From positions 1 to 64,000 of IMG/VR virus record IMGVR_UViG_3300030328_002748: 64,000 nucleotides of DNA; one strand, 5' to 3'. The position numbers and the translations under genes are program-made. Numbering within the stretch: position 1 is the stretch's first letter; every line of letters begins with the position of its first letter. The DNA is from a virus. Below, piece after piece: positions 7,285 to 14,560 of this stretch. The notes under the pieces are model-generated. The model saw nothing but the letters and a program-made list of their open reading frames with translations. It was not told the DNA's origin and searched no databases.

Positions 7285-7656
7285 ATGGAAATAGCCCTCT
7301 CCTATATTGTTGAGGATGCTTTGGATGATGCCTTTACTAGAGATGTTTACACCTTGAATATGTACCACCTTCTTAAGTCACAGAAGGTTACAAAGGCAGA
7401 ATTGTTAGAACTTCAAGAGTCCTCAACTATTTCAGAAATCTCTTCAGTCATAGAAGAGTTAGAATTATATCTTGAAGGAGGTGACGATAACGAACACAAA
7501 CAAATTAGAGAAGGTTACGGTCACTTAGGTAAACCGAAAGCCCGAAAGATAAAAAACTATTTGTGTGGTATAATAGATGATGTGTTACAGTATGAACAAG
7601 ACAAAAAACCTGGCAGAAAGAAAGGTTCAAAGAATCGGCCTAAACTTTCTAAATAA
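7285..7656 (+). CDS. Conserved hypothetical protein, basic tail
   Basis: 123 aa. Helical, acidic N-terminal two thirds, then YGHLGKPKARKIKNYL and a Lys/Arg tail (KKPGRKKGSKNRPK) like an AT-hook or other nucleic-acid-binding extension. I regard it as a cyanophage conserved protein without known function. A late promoter lies over its last codons. Confidence 0.75.
   Translation: MEIALSYIVEDALDDAFTRDVYTLNMYHLLKSQKVTKAELLELQESSTISEISSVIEELELYLEGGDDNEHKQIREGYGHLGKPKARKIKNYLCGIIDDVLQYEQDKKPGRKKGSKNRPKLSK
7649..7655 (+). promoter_or_regulatory. Late promoter (CTAAATA)
   Basis: CTAAATA about 26 bases before the ATG of the membrane protein at 7681. This is the cyanomyovirus form of the T4 late TATAAATA box, read by the gp55/gp33 sigma system. 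It overlaps the stop of the upstream gene. Confidence 0.6.
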
Positions 7657-7680
7657 ATTCAGCGCCATCGGAGCTTTAAG

Positions 7681-7917
7681 ATGTTAGCAATCTCTTTAAC
7701 TTTCGGTGCCCTCTTTGCAATAGGAGGCACTATTCTTGGTTTTATGTTAGGATGGTTTCTTAATGATAAGTATTCTTCTTATCTGGAATTGAAACACGCA
7801 CAGGTTGCCACTCATCCAGAAATGTATGATACTGAAGGTAACTTAATAACCCAAGAATTAACAGCGGTCAAGGTTGTTCTTGATACGCATGATTACTTAT
7901 TTGACGATGAAGATTAA
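7681..7917 (+). CDS. Membrane-anchored protein, 78 aa
   Basis: Residues 3-27 form one strong hydrophobic span with small-residue GG and GxxxG motifs, followed by a soluble acidic domain. Preceded by a CTAAATA late promoter, so it is expected with virion genes. Conserved in cyanomyoviruses in my recollection, of unknown role. Confidence 0.75.
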   Translation: MLAISLTFGALFAIGGTILGFMLGWFLNDKYSSYLELKHAQVATHPEMYDTEGNLITQELTAVKVVLDTHDYLFDDED

Positions 7918-7922
7918 TTACT

Positions 7923-8399
7923 ATGCCTGCAACTAAATCAAAGACAACTACTAATACTAAATTACCACCCAATCCTCTGTTAACAGAGGTATTGGCTCAT
8001 GTTTCTAAACAGAGAACTAGGGCCAAGAAAATTGAGGTGCTGAAAGAATATCGTACTGATGCATTACTTGCTATTCTAGTATGGAATTTTGAAGCAGTAA
8101 GTATGTTACCTGATGGACAAGTACCATACACTCCTAATGAGGCACCTGCTGGTACACAACATCAACAACTCTCTCAAGAGTATAAAAAATTATATCACTT
8201 TGTTAAAGGTGGTAATGATGCATTGAAACCTTTACGTAGAGAGAGTATGTTTATTCAACTCCTTGAAGGCCTTCATATGGATGAAGCGAATCTTTTATGT
8301 CTAGTTAAGGATAGAAGGTTAGCAGAACAGTATCCTAAAATCAAATTGGATATAGTTAAGGAAGCCTATCCTGATGTTAAATGGGGTTGGCGCCAATGA
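7923..8399 (+). CDS. Conserved T4-type hypothetical protein, 158 aa
   Basis: Has a basic N-terminus, then NPLLTEVLAHVSKQRTRAKKIEVLKEYRTDALLAILVWNFE, a pattern seen in small conserved proteins of T4-like phages (possibly the DUF6433 type; assignment from memory). The C-terminal part has LLCLVKDRRLAEQYPKI and ends in VKWGWRQ. Function unknown. ATGA overlap with the next gene. Confidence 0.75.
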   Translation: MPATKSKTTTNTKLPPNPLLTEVLAHVSKQRTRAKKIEVLKEYRTDALLAILVWNFEAVSMLPDGQVPYTPNEAPAGTQHQQLSQEYKKLYHFVKGGNDALKPLRRESMFIQLLEGLHMDEANLLCLVKDRRLAEQYPKIKLDIVKEAYPDVKWGWRQ

Positions 8400-8740
8400 C
8401 GGACGATAAGGAAAAGAAAGAAGATAATCAGGCAGTAAAAGTTAAACCTCCCGTATCTCAAGAACAAGTTGAGAAGATAGAGTCGTATGGTTTAAGAGTA
8501 ATTCATACTAATTGCAAACCTGAAACGGCACAAGACGGAACCCTACCAACTGACAGTCAGCTTTTGACATTAAAGAAAGATGACACAGTTTGGTATGATA
8601 TTGTGAAGGGGTTTAGATCAAATATATTTGATGCCTATTATGATACAATGGGTGGAGTCATACAAAAGATGGACTTCACTAATGGTAAAATAAGTGCCAA
8701 ACTCTGGGGTTCAGTTCCTAAAAAACCAAAAAGAAAATGA
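8396..8740 (+). CDS. Hypothetical protein, 114 aa
   Basis: ATG 8396 overlaps the previous stop. Charged N-terminus (MTDDKEKKEDNQ), a conserved-looking core and a basic end (KKPKRK). Overlaps the next gene by ATGA. The run 7681-9099 reads as one late operon. No family recognised. Confidence 0.7.
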   Translation: MTDDKEKKEDNQAVKVKPPVSQEQVEKIESYGLRVIHTNCKPETAQDGTLPTDSQLLTLKKDDTVWYDIVKGFRSNIFDAYYDTMGGVIQKMDFTNGKISAKLWGSVPKKPKRK

Positions 8741-9099
8741 CAGAAGAACAAGAAGAATTTGAAATCAAAGACCTCGCTTCAGAAGAATTTGATTATCTAG
8801 AACCTGAAGGAAAAGGAATGGTGGGAGATGTCTCTAAAGATGAGGCTTCCACTGGTTCTAAGAGTAAGAACTGGACACATAAGACTGCTGAGTATGGGCC
8901 TTCTGCTAAGACTAAAGAAGAACTGGAGGCAGAACATTCTTTAACTACTGAACAGAAACAGGAAATAGTACAGACAGTTGCTAAACAGTATAAAAAACTA
9001 AAGAAATATAAGAAATCAAACATGAGAATTATCAATCAACTCAGTGGTAAGAAGGATATAATTGACAGATTGATAGACGAATATAAAACTGTATCATAA
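8737..9099 (+). CDS. Hypothetical protein, 120 aa
   Basis: Acidic N-terminal half and a basic, Lys/Tyr-rich helix (KQYKKLKKYKKSNMR) followed by a C-terminal helix. Possibly coiled coil. Last gene of the 7681-9099 operon. Function unknown. Confidence 0.7.
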   Translation: MTEEQEEFEIKDLASEEFDYLEPEGKGMVGDVSKDEASTGSKSKNWTHKTAEYGPSAKTKEELEAEHSLTTEQKQEIVQTVAKQYKKLKKYKKSNMRIINQLSGKKDIIDRLIDEYKTVS

Positions 9100-9119
9100 A
9101 TTACAAAACTACTTGCCTA

Positions 9120-9148
9120 TATAATGAAAGTGTGTTACTATACACACA
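9120..9148 (+). promoter_or_regulatory. Promoter -10 box and 5' hairpin before the riboswitch
   Basis: TATAAT at 9120-9125 has no clear -35. Just downstream GTGTGT and ACACAC form a 6-bp hairpin with loop TACTAT (about 9130-9147), at or near the start of the riboswitch transcript. Confidence 0.5.
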
Positions 9149-9200
9149 TACGTTCAACCTCTTCGGAGGTCGCAAGTAAGTCACGGAACGCATTTCGTTC
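9148..9200 (+). ncRNA. Glutamine riboswitch, downstream-peptide (glutamine-II) type
   Basis: The stretch holds the family landmarks in order: CGTTCA (9151), a CCTC-TTCG-GAGG hairpin (9158-9169), CGCAAGTAAG (9171-9180), and ACGGAACGC (9183-9191). P1 is CGTTC with GAACG (9186-9190). A second CGTTC at 9196-9200 can pair with the same GAACG, an obvious alternative switch. The downstream-peptide RNA is known from marine cyanobacteria and their phages in front of very short genes, and binds L-glutamine. The next gene is just such an ORF. A covariance-model search would settle it. Confidence 0.88.
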
Positions 9201-9205
9201 ATCCT

Positions 9206-9364
9206 ATGATCCATTTAGCTTTAATCGCTACTACTCTAACTTGTCCTGAGGCTTATAAACTTGTCGAATCGATGAGTGAATATAGAATCGAGGAAGAAAC
9301 ACGAACTGAAATGATTCAGATCGTTAAGGAAGAGACAGAGGGTTGTTGGGACGGAAATGACTAA
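9206..9364 (+). CDS. Riboswitch-controlled small protein (downstream peptide), 52 aa
   Basis: ATG six bases after the alternative riboswitch stem. Reads MIHLALIATTLTCPEAYKLV... and ends CWDGND; helical, acidic, two Cys. The glutamine-sensing leader suggests a role in nitrogen or glutamine status, but the product has no known activity. It may be the peptide for which the RNA class was named. Confidence 0.8.
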   Translation: MIHLALIATTLTCPEAYKLVESMSEYRIEEETRTEMIQIVKEETEGCWDGND

Positions 9365-9406
9365 AGGAACGGAGCTAAAATTCCAACTACTTTAGGAGTA
9401 AACACA

Positions 9407-9535
9407 ATGGCACAAGTCATCTACAGGGGTGTCTCTTATGACACCAATGACAAGAAATCTTGTCAAAAAGAAGCAACTGTATTAACTTACAGAGGCATCA
9501 AGCATACAGAGTCAAGAACTGTGTGTGCGAAGTGA
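9407..9535 (+). CDS. DUF4278-like small protein, 42 aa
   Basis: Starts behind a good Shine-Dalgarno (TTAGGAG) with MAQVIYRGVSYDTND and repeats LTYRGIKHTES at residues 26-36. The (T/I)YRGVxY element is the hallmark of cyanobacterial DUF4278 proteins. Function unknown; a host-derived gene likely co-transcribed with the riboswitch gene and ended by the terminator at 9560. Confidence 0.8.
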   Translation: MAQVIYRGVSYDTNDKKSCQKEATVLTYRGIKHTESRTVCAK

Positions 9536-9559
9536 ATTAAGTCTTACTTAAGAGGTGTA

Positions 9560-9587
9560 GGGGGGTATTTTTACCCCCTCTTTTTTT
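9560..9587 (+). terminator. Rho-independent terminator
   Basis: GGGGGTA and TACCCCC form a stem around a TTT-rich loop, followed by CTC and a T7 run. It ends the riboswitch transcription unit. Confidence 0.9.
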
Positions 9588-9628
9588 AAATTTGGTTAAG
9601 TACCTAGTACTTTTTCAGTGTTTCAACA

Positions 9629-9682
9629 CATAAATAGTGGTAGAATTGGGGAACAAGATGTAACCAAACCTCTTCTTGGTTA
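9629..9682 (+). promoter_or_regulatory. Late-type promoter and leader hairpin
   Basis: CATAAATA at 9629-9636 resembles the T4 late box. The leader contains TAACCAA and TTGGTTA (9661-9667 / 9676-9682), a perfect 7-bp stem, ahead of the ATG at 9713. Confidence 0.4.
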
Positions 9683-9712
9683 TGGAGTTCAATTAACAGA
9701 ATGGAGACTATT

Positions 9713-9859
9713 ATGCACAACCTAGTATCATATAATCAATTAGCAGGTTCATACGAGGATGAACAAGACACCTTACTCACAGAATACTACGAGTGTCTAA
9801 TTGAATGTGATGAAGATCAACCTAGTTGTAAGAGAATTTGTAAAGAACTACTAGTTTAG
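9713..9859 (+). CDS. Hypothetical protein, 48 aa, Cys-rich
   Basis: MHNLVSYNQLAGSYEDEQ...; four Cys in the C-terminal half as CxxxC (YYECLIECDED) and CxxxC (SCKRICKELLV), suggesting metal binding or disulfides. Flanked by its own leader and the terminator at 9886. No family recognised. Confidence 0.65.
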   Translation: MHNLVSYNQLAGSYEDEQDTLLTEYYECLIECDEDQPSCKRICKELLV

Positions 9860-9885
9860 AGGTAACATGAATGAAATAATCGAAA

Positions 9886-9912
9886 AGGGGGCCTAAGGGT
9901 CTCCTTTTTTTT
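9886..9912 (+). terminator. Rho-independent terminator
   Basis: AGGGGGCC and GGTCTCCT pair (8 bp with two G-T wobbles) and are followed by a T8 run. Confidence 0.85.
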
Positions 9913-9916
9913 AGCC

Positions 9917-9945
9917 TTGACAATCATGCAAATCCTACATATAAT
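9917..9945 (+). promoter_or_regulatory. Consensus sigma70-type promoter
   Basis: TTGACA (9917-9922), 17-bp spacer, TATAAT (9940-9945). A perfect host-type early promoter, directly after a terminator, driving 9964 onward toward thyX. A GGAGG-like Shine-Dalgarno precedes the ATG at 9964. Confidence 0.88.
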
Positions 9946-9963
9946 AATAAAAATGGAGGGTTT

Positions 9964-10116
9964 ATGAACAAAGGTAAACTTAAGGTTTTAATAATGGCCT
10001 TAAAGGAAGTTGTTGAGGAGTTAGAGTCTGAGATATATGCTGATGTAAGTTCATACACCCAAACCAAGGAAGAAGAACTACCAGCCCTACCAGATTATGA
10101 AGAGGTATTTGAGTAA
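9964..10116 (+). CDS. Hypothetical protein, 50 aa
   Basis: Behind a consensus promoter and a TGGAGGG ribosome site. Helical and acidic (MNKGKLKVLIMALKEVVEEL...), ending EEVFE. TAATG overlap with the next gene. Function unknown. Confidence 0.75.
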   Translation: MNKGKLKVLIMALKEVVEELESEIYADVSSYTQTKEEELPALPDYEEVFE

Positions 10117-10355
10117 TGAGTAATGATCTAACAGAAGAGAAGTTGAAGTTGAGACAAGATGCATTGAAGATCTTATTCAGAGAATTGAATACAAAGAATA
10201 TAAATAGTCTTGAAAATAATGTTAACAGAGCAGTCTACGAGTGTGCCGACGAGTGGTGTAAGAGACAAGTCACTACCGCCGGCCTTGTTAAATATTTTCA
10301 CGCTTATTTTGGATCAAGGTTAAATGTTGGACGAGGAACACAAGAAGGGCCATAA
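10116..10355 (+). CDS. Hypothetical protein, 79 aa
   Basis: TAATG overlap with the preceding gene. Helical; contains YECADEWCKRQVTTAGLVKY. Overlaps the next gene in another frame by 32 bases, which is long even here. No family recognised. Confidence 0.65.
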   Translation: MSNDLTEEKLKLRQDALKILFRELNTKNINSLENNVNRAVYECADEWCKRQVTTAGLVKYFHAYFGSRLNVGRGTQEGP

Positions 10356-10512
10356 GAGTGACAAAAAATTGGTGAAGAAGATTATTAAGGCTGCAAAGAA
10401 ACATCCCGACTGGTACACGCCAGAAGAGGTAAAGTATGTTAAACTATTCAAGAAATACCATAAGAAGAAACGAAAGCATGATCAAAAGCGAATCGAAGGT
10501 AACTCTAGTTAG
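10324..10512 (+). CDS. Lys-rich hypothetical protein, 62 aa
   Basis: Highly basic: about a third Lys, with KHPDWYTPEEVKYVKLFKK and a run KYHKKKRKHDQKR. Such small Lys-rich proteins sit next to thyX in several cyanomyoviruses, to my recollection. Nucleic-acid binding is plausible but unproven. It overlaps the thyX start by 35 bases. Confidence 0.7.
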   Translation: MLDEEHKKGHKSDKKLVKKIIKAAKKHPDWYTPEEVKYVKLFKKYHKKKRKHDQKRIEGNSS

Positions 10513-11134
10513 TGTTACCCCTGATGCAGAAAAAACAATGGCGTACATCGCCAGAGTTTCTAACCCATCAAATCAAGATAATGAAAAATTTTCAGGCCTT
10601 CTAAAATATTGCATCACACACCACCACTGGTCAGTATTTGAACAGTCATCAATGACGTTACAGATTGATACTACTCGTGCTATTGCAGCACAGATCTTAC
10701 GTCATAGATCATTTACTTTCCAAGAGTTCTCACAACGCTACGCAGACAGTACTCAACTTGGGAATATACCCATACCAGAATTAAGAAGACAAGATACAAA
10801 GAATAGACAAAATAGTATTGATGATTTGGATGAGTTTACAATTCAAACATTAGAGTTGCAGATACAAACTCTGTTTACTTCGGCCGTTTCTTTATATGAA
10901 TCAATGCTTGAGTCTGGAGTTGCTAAAGAGTGTGCTAGAATGGTACTACCACTCGCAACACCTACCAAGATCTACATGACTGGTTCATGTCGTTCATGGA
11001 TTCATTATATCAATCTGCGTTCCGCACATGGAACACAGAAAGAACACATGGAGATTGCAGAAGCATGTAGAGATGTTTTTGTAGAACAGTTTCCTGTGGT
11101 GAGTGAGGCTTTAGGATGGCAGATTTCAAAATAA
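10478..11134 (+). CDS. thyX: FAD-dependent thymidylate synthase
   Basis: Methylates dUMP to dTMP with methylene-THF, NADPH and FAD. The ThyX signature RHR-x7-S is intact (R75-H76-R77 ... S85, in RHRSFTFQEFSQRY). WSVFEQSSMTLQIDTTRA before it and GSCRSWIHYINLR near the C-terminus are also family blocks. Length 218 aa is normal. ATG 10478 (MIKSES) is chosen; the frame is open to 10436. Confidence 0.96.
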   Translation: MIKSESKVTLVSVTPDAEKTMAYIARVSNPSNQDNEKFSGLLKYCITHHHWSVFEQSSMTLQIDTTRAIAAQILRHRSFTFQEFSQRYADSTQLGNIPIPELRRQDTKNRQNSIDDLDEFTIQTLELQIQTLFTSAVSLYESMLESGVAKECARMVLPLATPTKIYMTGSCRSWIHYINLRSAHGTQKEHMEIAEACRDVFVEQFPVVSEALGWQISK

Positions 11135-11622
11135 TAGAGAACTGGCTTCCAAAAGATATATTTGATAAAGTACAATCAGATATTGTATGGAATCCAGAGT
11201 TCCCTGTTACTTTAAGTAACCGTGTCGTTAGAGAGGAAGAAAAGGAATCTAACTGGTATGCAACACATCTATTCTATGATATGGACATACCATGTTCTCA
11301 TTATTGGACAGTTATAGATGAATTCTTTCTCGGTAAGTTTAGACAGATGAATATATGTAGATCTTTTATTAGAGCTAAACTTAATTTCTATCCTAACACT
11401 GGTGATATGATAGAACATCCACAACATATTGATTATGACTTTGAACATACTGCTGCTATCTTTTCATTGAATACGTGTAATGGCTTTACAAGATTGGATG
11501 ATGGTACTAAGATAGATAGTGTTGCAAATAGAATCTTCTTTTTTAATGGTTCTACAATGCATAACTCTACTACTTGTACAGATGAACCTGCAAGGTTCAA
11601 TATAAATTTTAATTTTTTATGA
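11116..11622 (+). CDS. 2OG-Fe(II) oxygenase-like protein
   Basis: 168 aa starting inside the thyX end (MADFKIIENWLPKDIFDKVQ). The fold core is short: EHPQHIDYDFEHTAAIFSLN gives the HxD iron site, FFFNGSTMHNST the distal His and ARFNINFNF the 2OG-binding Arg. This is a compact oxygenase type common in cyanophages next to thyX/phoH. Substrate unknown. Confidence 0.78.
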   Translation: MADFKIIENWLPKDIFDKVQSDIVWNPEFPVTLSNRVVREEEKESNWYATHLFYDMDIPCSHYWTVIDEFFLGKFRQMNICRSFIRAKLNFYPNTGDMIEHPQHIDYDFEHTAAIFSLNTCNGFTRLDDGTKIDSVANRIFFFNGSTMHNSTTCTDEPARFNINFNFL

Positions 11623-11626
11623 TATT

Positions 11627-11875
11627 ATGCCAACATATCCAGTAATTAATCTAAAAACTAAAGAGAAAAAGGAACTGTTAATGACAATGGCCGCTTATGA
11701 TGAGTGGAGAAAAGATCCTGAAAATGCTGATTGGGATAAAGATTGGCAAGCAGGTGCTGGTGGTCTATGTGAAGTAGGAGATTGGAGGAATAGATTAGAT
11801 GGAGGATGGAATGAGGTACTAGATAGAGCCTCTCAACAACCCGGCGCAAACGTTCGTAAGTACAACAACTACTAG
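11627..11875 (+). CDS. Conserved cyanophage protein with FmdB-like start, 82 aa
   Basis: Starts MPTYPVINLKTKEKKELLMT, like the N-terminus of FmdB-type regulators but without the zinc-ribbon Cys pairs; the rest (DWDKDWQAGAGGLCEVGDW, GGWNEVLDRASQQPG) is a pattern I associate with a conserved cyanomyovirus protein. Role unknown. Confidence 0.7.
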   Translation: MPTYPVINLKTKEKKELLMTMAAYDEWRKDPENADWDKDWQAGAGGLCEVGDWRNRLDGGWNEVLDRASQQPGANVRKYNNY

Positions 11876-11876
11876 T

Positions 11877-12629
11877 ATGCCTAGAAAGAAAAAGACTTCT
11901 CAAGTTGGAGTTGGTATGACGGCCAAACAATTGAAAAGAAAAAAACCAATTAATACTGATTTTCTTCTTGATATTGAACCATTAACTAGCAATCAAACAA
12001 AATTCTTTGATGCATACAAAGAAGGTAAAAACATCTTTGCTTTTGGTGCGGCTGGTACAGGTAAAACTTTCATTGCATTGTATAATGCTTTGAAGGATGT
12101 CTTAAGTGAGTTCACTCCTTATAAAAAAATCTATGTCATAAGATCTTTAGTTGCAACTAGAGAGATTGGTTTCTTGCCTGGTGATGCTGAGGATAAGTCA
12201 TTACTTTATCAGGTTCCTTATAAGAACATGGTTAAGTATATGTTTCAGATGCCTTCTGATGCTGACTTTGATATGTTATGGAGTAACTTAAAAGGACAGG
12301 AGACAGTTTCATTTTGGTCTACCTCATTCATACGTGGTACTACATTCGACGATTCTATATTGTTAATAGATGAATCACAGAACTTGAATTTTCATGAATT
12401 AGATAGTATAATAACTCGTGTAGGTGACAACTGTAAGATTCTCTTTTGTGGAGATGCAAGACAATCTGATCTAGTCAAAACCAACGAGAGAAATGGTATA
12501 TTAGATTTCATGAGAATCCTAGAACAGATGGAGGATTCTGTATCAATGGTTGAATTTGGTATAGAAGACATCATTCGTTCAGGACTTGTGAAAGAATATA
12601 TCATTAAGAAAACTGTTCTTAACCTGTAA
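11877..12629 (+). CDS. phoH: PhoH-like ATPase
   Basis: 250 aa with Walker A GAAGTGKT (57-64), Walker B/DEAH-like LLIDESQN (162-169) and the sensor region ILFCGDARQSDL, as in PhoH. Found in almost all cyanomyoviruses and used as a marker gene; the cellular role (possibly RNA-related ATPase/helicase) is unsettled. TAATG overlap with the nuclease downstream. Confidence 0.96.
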   Translation: MPRKKKTSQVGVGMTAKQLKRKKPINTDFLLDIEPLTSNQTKFFDAYKEGKNIFAFGAAGTGKTFIALYNALKDVLSEFTPYKKIYVIRSLVATREIGFLPGDAEDKSLLYQVPYKNMVKYMFQMPSDADFDMLWSNLKGQETVSFWSTSFIRGTTFDDSILLIDESQNLNFHELDSIITRVGDNCKILFCGDARQSDLVKTNERNGILDFMRILEQMEDSVSMVEFGIEDIIRSGLVKEYIIKKTVLNL

Positions 12630-13303
12630 TGCAACGTACATTTGTCAATCATTTAGGTGATATTGAATTAGAAAAGAAAGAGACGCCGGGTTGTCGTCTC
12701 TATCAATTACCTAATGGTGAGTGGGTTCCTTCTATTACTTCCATCACTTCCTTTTATAATAGAGAAAAATTTATTAAATGGAGAAAGAAAATTGGTGAAG
12801 AGAAGGCGAATCAAATCACTAGAAGAGCTACGACGCTCGGCACGGACTTCCACGAGGTGGCCCAGAATTACCTTGAAGGAAAGCAACTTGACTGGGAGAG
12901 TCATCTTCCCGCATCGAAGTTCATGTTCCACCACTGCCAACCAGTCCTTGATAGGATTGATAACATCCATGCTATCGAAAGGACTCTCTTTAGTGAGTTT
13001 CTTGGCATTGCAGGCCGTGTGGACTGCATTGCGGAGTTTGACGGTGAACTTGCGGTCATTGACTTTAAGACTTCACAGTACATTAAACCAGAAGAGTGGT
13101 TAGAAAATTATTTTGTTCAAGAAACTTTTTATGCATGTGCATATTATGAGATGACTGGTGTTCCTGTAAAAAAACTCATCACTATTATGCAAACACCTAA
13201 CGGTGAGAACCATGTATTTGACAAACGGAACAAAGACGAGTATATTAAGTTGTTAGTAAAATATATCAAGAAATTTGTTAACTCTAAACTTTCCAATGCC
13301 TGA
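12629..13303 (+). CDS. PD-(D/E)XK exonuclease (RecB/Cas4-like)
   Basis: 224 aa. The active-site elements are visible in order: GTDFHEVAQNYL (His75), GIAGRVDCIAEF (Asp132), AVIDFKTS (Asp145-x-Lys147) and YFVQETFYACAYYE (Gln/Tyr motif). Predicted single-strand or end-processing nuclease acting in phage recombination and replication. Codons from about 12830 to 13075 are much GC-richer than the flanks, covering the catalytic core, which suggests a recombined segment. Confidence 0.88.
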   Translation: MQRTFVNHLGDIELEKKETPGCRLYQLPNGEWVPSITSITSFYNREKFIKWRKKIGEEKANQITRRATTLGTDFHEVAQNYLEGKQLDWESHLPASKFMFHHCQPVLDRIDNIHAIERTLFSEFLGIAGRVDCIAEFDGELAVIDFKTSQYIKPEEWLENYFVQETFYACAYYEMTGVPVKKLITIMQTPNGENHVFDKRNKDEYIKLLVKYIKKFVNSKLSNA

Positions 13304-13556
13304 TAAAAACCTAGACAAGGTTCTGAAAGACAAGTTTCTTTGTCAAACTAAGTTTACAAAAGACATAGAAACATTAGTCAAGAATGATCCAGACTTTAAT
13401 TACATAGATGCAATAGTATACTATTGTGAAGAGAATAAGATTGAAATGGAATCTGTTGCAAAGCTTCTCTCGAAACCATTGAAAGAGAAACTTAAGGCCG
13501 AAGCAATGGAACTTAATTTTTTAAAACGTACATCCCGAGCTCGTTTACCCTTGTGA
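13296..13556 (+). CDS. 33: Late transcription accessory protein gp33
   Basis: 86 aa from ATG 13296 (MPDKNLDKV); T4 gp33 is 112 aa. The C-terminal half, NYIDAIVYYCEENKIEMESVAKLLSKPLKEKLKAEAM in outline, lines up with the T4 gp33 segment that runs ATTAFLEENSIPETQFAKFI. gp33 links RNA polymerase, gp55 and the sliding clamp at late promoters. The gene order 33-59-32 matches T4. Confidence 0.85.
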   Translation: MPDKNLDKVLKDKFLCQTKFTKDIETLVKNDPDFNYIDAIVYYCEENKIEMESVAKLLSKPLKEKLKAEAMELNFLKRTSRARLPL

Positions 13557-14146
13557 AAGTGACACCTTTTGAAGTCTACACTACCTATCTTGGAATGAAG
13601 AATCATTTTACAAGAGATAAGTATGACTATCTTAAGTACTCTGGTAAGACCAGAGCTTCTGTTGCTTCATTTAACAAACGCAAGGATAGATATTTCTTTG
13701 AAAGAATATCTAGAAAGAAAAACGATGAAGAGATAATCAAATATTTCATTGCGAATTTTACTTCACATGATGACCCAGGCAAAGTTTGGATAGGAGAGAT
13801 TATTCAGAATGGAGAAACTAATTTCAAAGAATGGCAAAAGAGAAGTCAATCACTCTCTTACATATTCTCAAATGAAGTTGAACGAATCTTTACAAGAGAT
13901 AATTTTGACAGTTACTTCCATACTGAAGGACAACATCCAAAGATATTAAAATCTTATTTTAAAAAAGAGATTAGTTTAGAGACTCTTGTTATACTTGATA
14001 AAATTCTAGGATTTAGAATTAATTTTGATAAAAAATTAGAAGATCCTATTTGGGCCACAGTTTCTTTAAAGATAAAGAAGTATAGCCCTTTCATAAATAT
14101 TAATGTACATAAATTTAAACAGATCATTAAGGAGAAACTACTATGA
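13553..14146 (+). CDS. 59: Replicative helicase loader gp59
   Basis: 197 aa with a GTG start in a GTGA overlap with gp33. YLGMKNHFTRDKYDYLKYSG and FNKRKDRYFFERIS match T4 gp59 (KYDVIKYNW, KRRDKYFFQKLS), as does the following VWIGEI. gp59 loads gp41 helicase on gp32-coated forks. All-helical, basic. ATGA overlap with the next gene. Confidence 0.9.
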   Translation: MKVTPFEVYTTYLGMKNHFTRDKYDYLKYSGKTRASVASFNKRKDRYFFERISRKKNDEEIIKYFIANFTSHDDPGKVWIGEIIQNGETNFKEWQKRSQSLSYIFSNEVERIFTRDNFDSYFHTEGQHPKILKSYFKKEISLETLVILDKILGFRINFDKKLEDPIWATVSLKIKKYSPFININVHKFKQIIKEKLL

Positions 14147-14493
14147 GTTTTCTTGAAAGCGAATATGTTCGTGCATCATTAGTAGAAATTAATGAGCTTC
14201 AAGAAGGCATCTTTCCTGATCTCATGAAATTTCCTTATCTTTCTCCCGAAAGAAAGTTGAAACATATTAAAGATCTTGAGAAACTTTTGGAGAAACAAAA
14301 AATAATGTACACGAGAGTGTGCCTTAGTAAAGATCCAGAAGCACTTCAGATCAAGGAAAACATTGAACAAACAGCTCAAATGCTAGGAGCTGGTAAAACA
14401 AAAGTAGATCCTGCTGCTCTGTTTGATCAGATGTATCAAACGATTGCAAATCTCAGACAAATGCTTGAAGGTCAAGAAACACTTGACAAATGA
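14143..14493 (+). CDS. DUF1825-like protein
   Basis: 116 aa, all helical. MSFLESEYVRASLVEINELQ, then an ERKLKHIKDLEKLLEKQKIMYTR helix and FDQMYQTIANLRQML, match in layout the cyanobacterial DUF1825 proteins (MSFFDSEIVQEE...; MEALMDRYRIFMKRFELS; MFEQMNLTLERMK). Host-related protein between gp59 and gp32. Function unknown. Confidence 0.75.
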   Translation: MSFLESEYVRASLVEINELQEGIFPDLMKFPYLSPERKLKHIKDLEKLLEKQKIMYTRVCLSKDPEALQIKENIEQTAQMLGAGKTKVDPAALFDQMYQTIANLRQMLEGQETLDK

Positions 14494-14511
14494 TCATGAC
14501 TCTGGTATTGT
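14483..14511 (+). promoter_or_regulatory. Promoter for gp32
   Basis: TTGACA (14483-14488), 17-bp spacer, TATTGT (14506-14511). It overlaps the 3' end of the upstream gene and gives a short leader before gp32. Confidence 0.7.
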
Positions 14512-14530
14512 AATACTAAGCCAACAAAAG

Positions 14531-14560
14531 GCCAAATCCAATTAAATCCGATTAAATCTT
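14531..14560 (+). promoter_or_regulatory. A/U-rich leader repeats before gp32
   Basis: ATTAAATC occurs twice with a 10-base period (14541-14548, 14551-14558), preceded by AAATCCA. There is no G-rich Shine-Dalgarno at the expected distance. In T4, gp32 represses its own translation by cooperative binding to an unstructured A/U-rich leader, and this segment could act the same way (inference). Confidence 0.4.

Noticed and set aside
11627-11875. FmdB zinc-ribbon regulator
   Set aside because: Only the MPTY start resembles FmdB; the Cys pairs of the zinc ribbon are missing.
12714-13103. 129-aa frame overlapping the nuclease gene
   Set aside because: Lies over the catalytic region of a clear PD-(D/E)XK nuclease in another frame; opened by the GC-rich patch.
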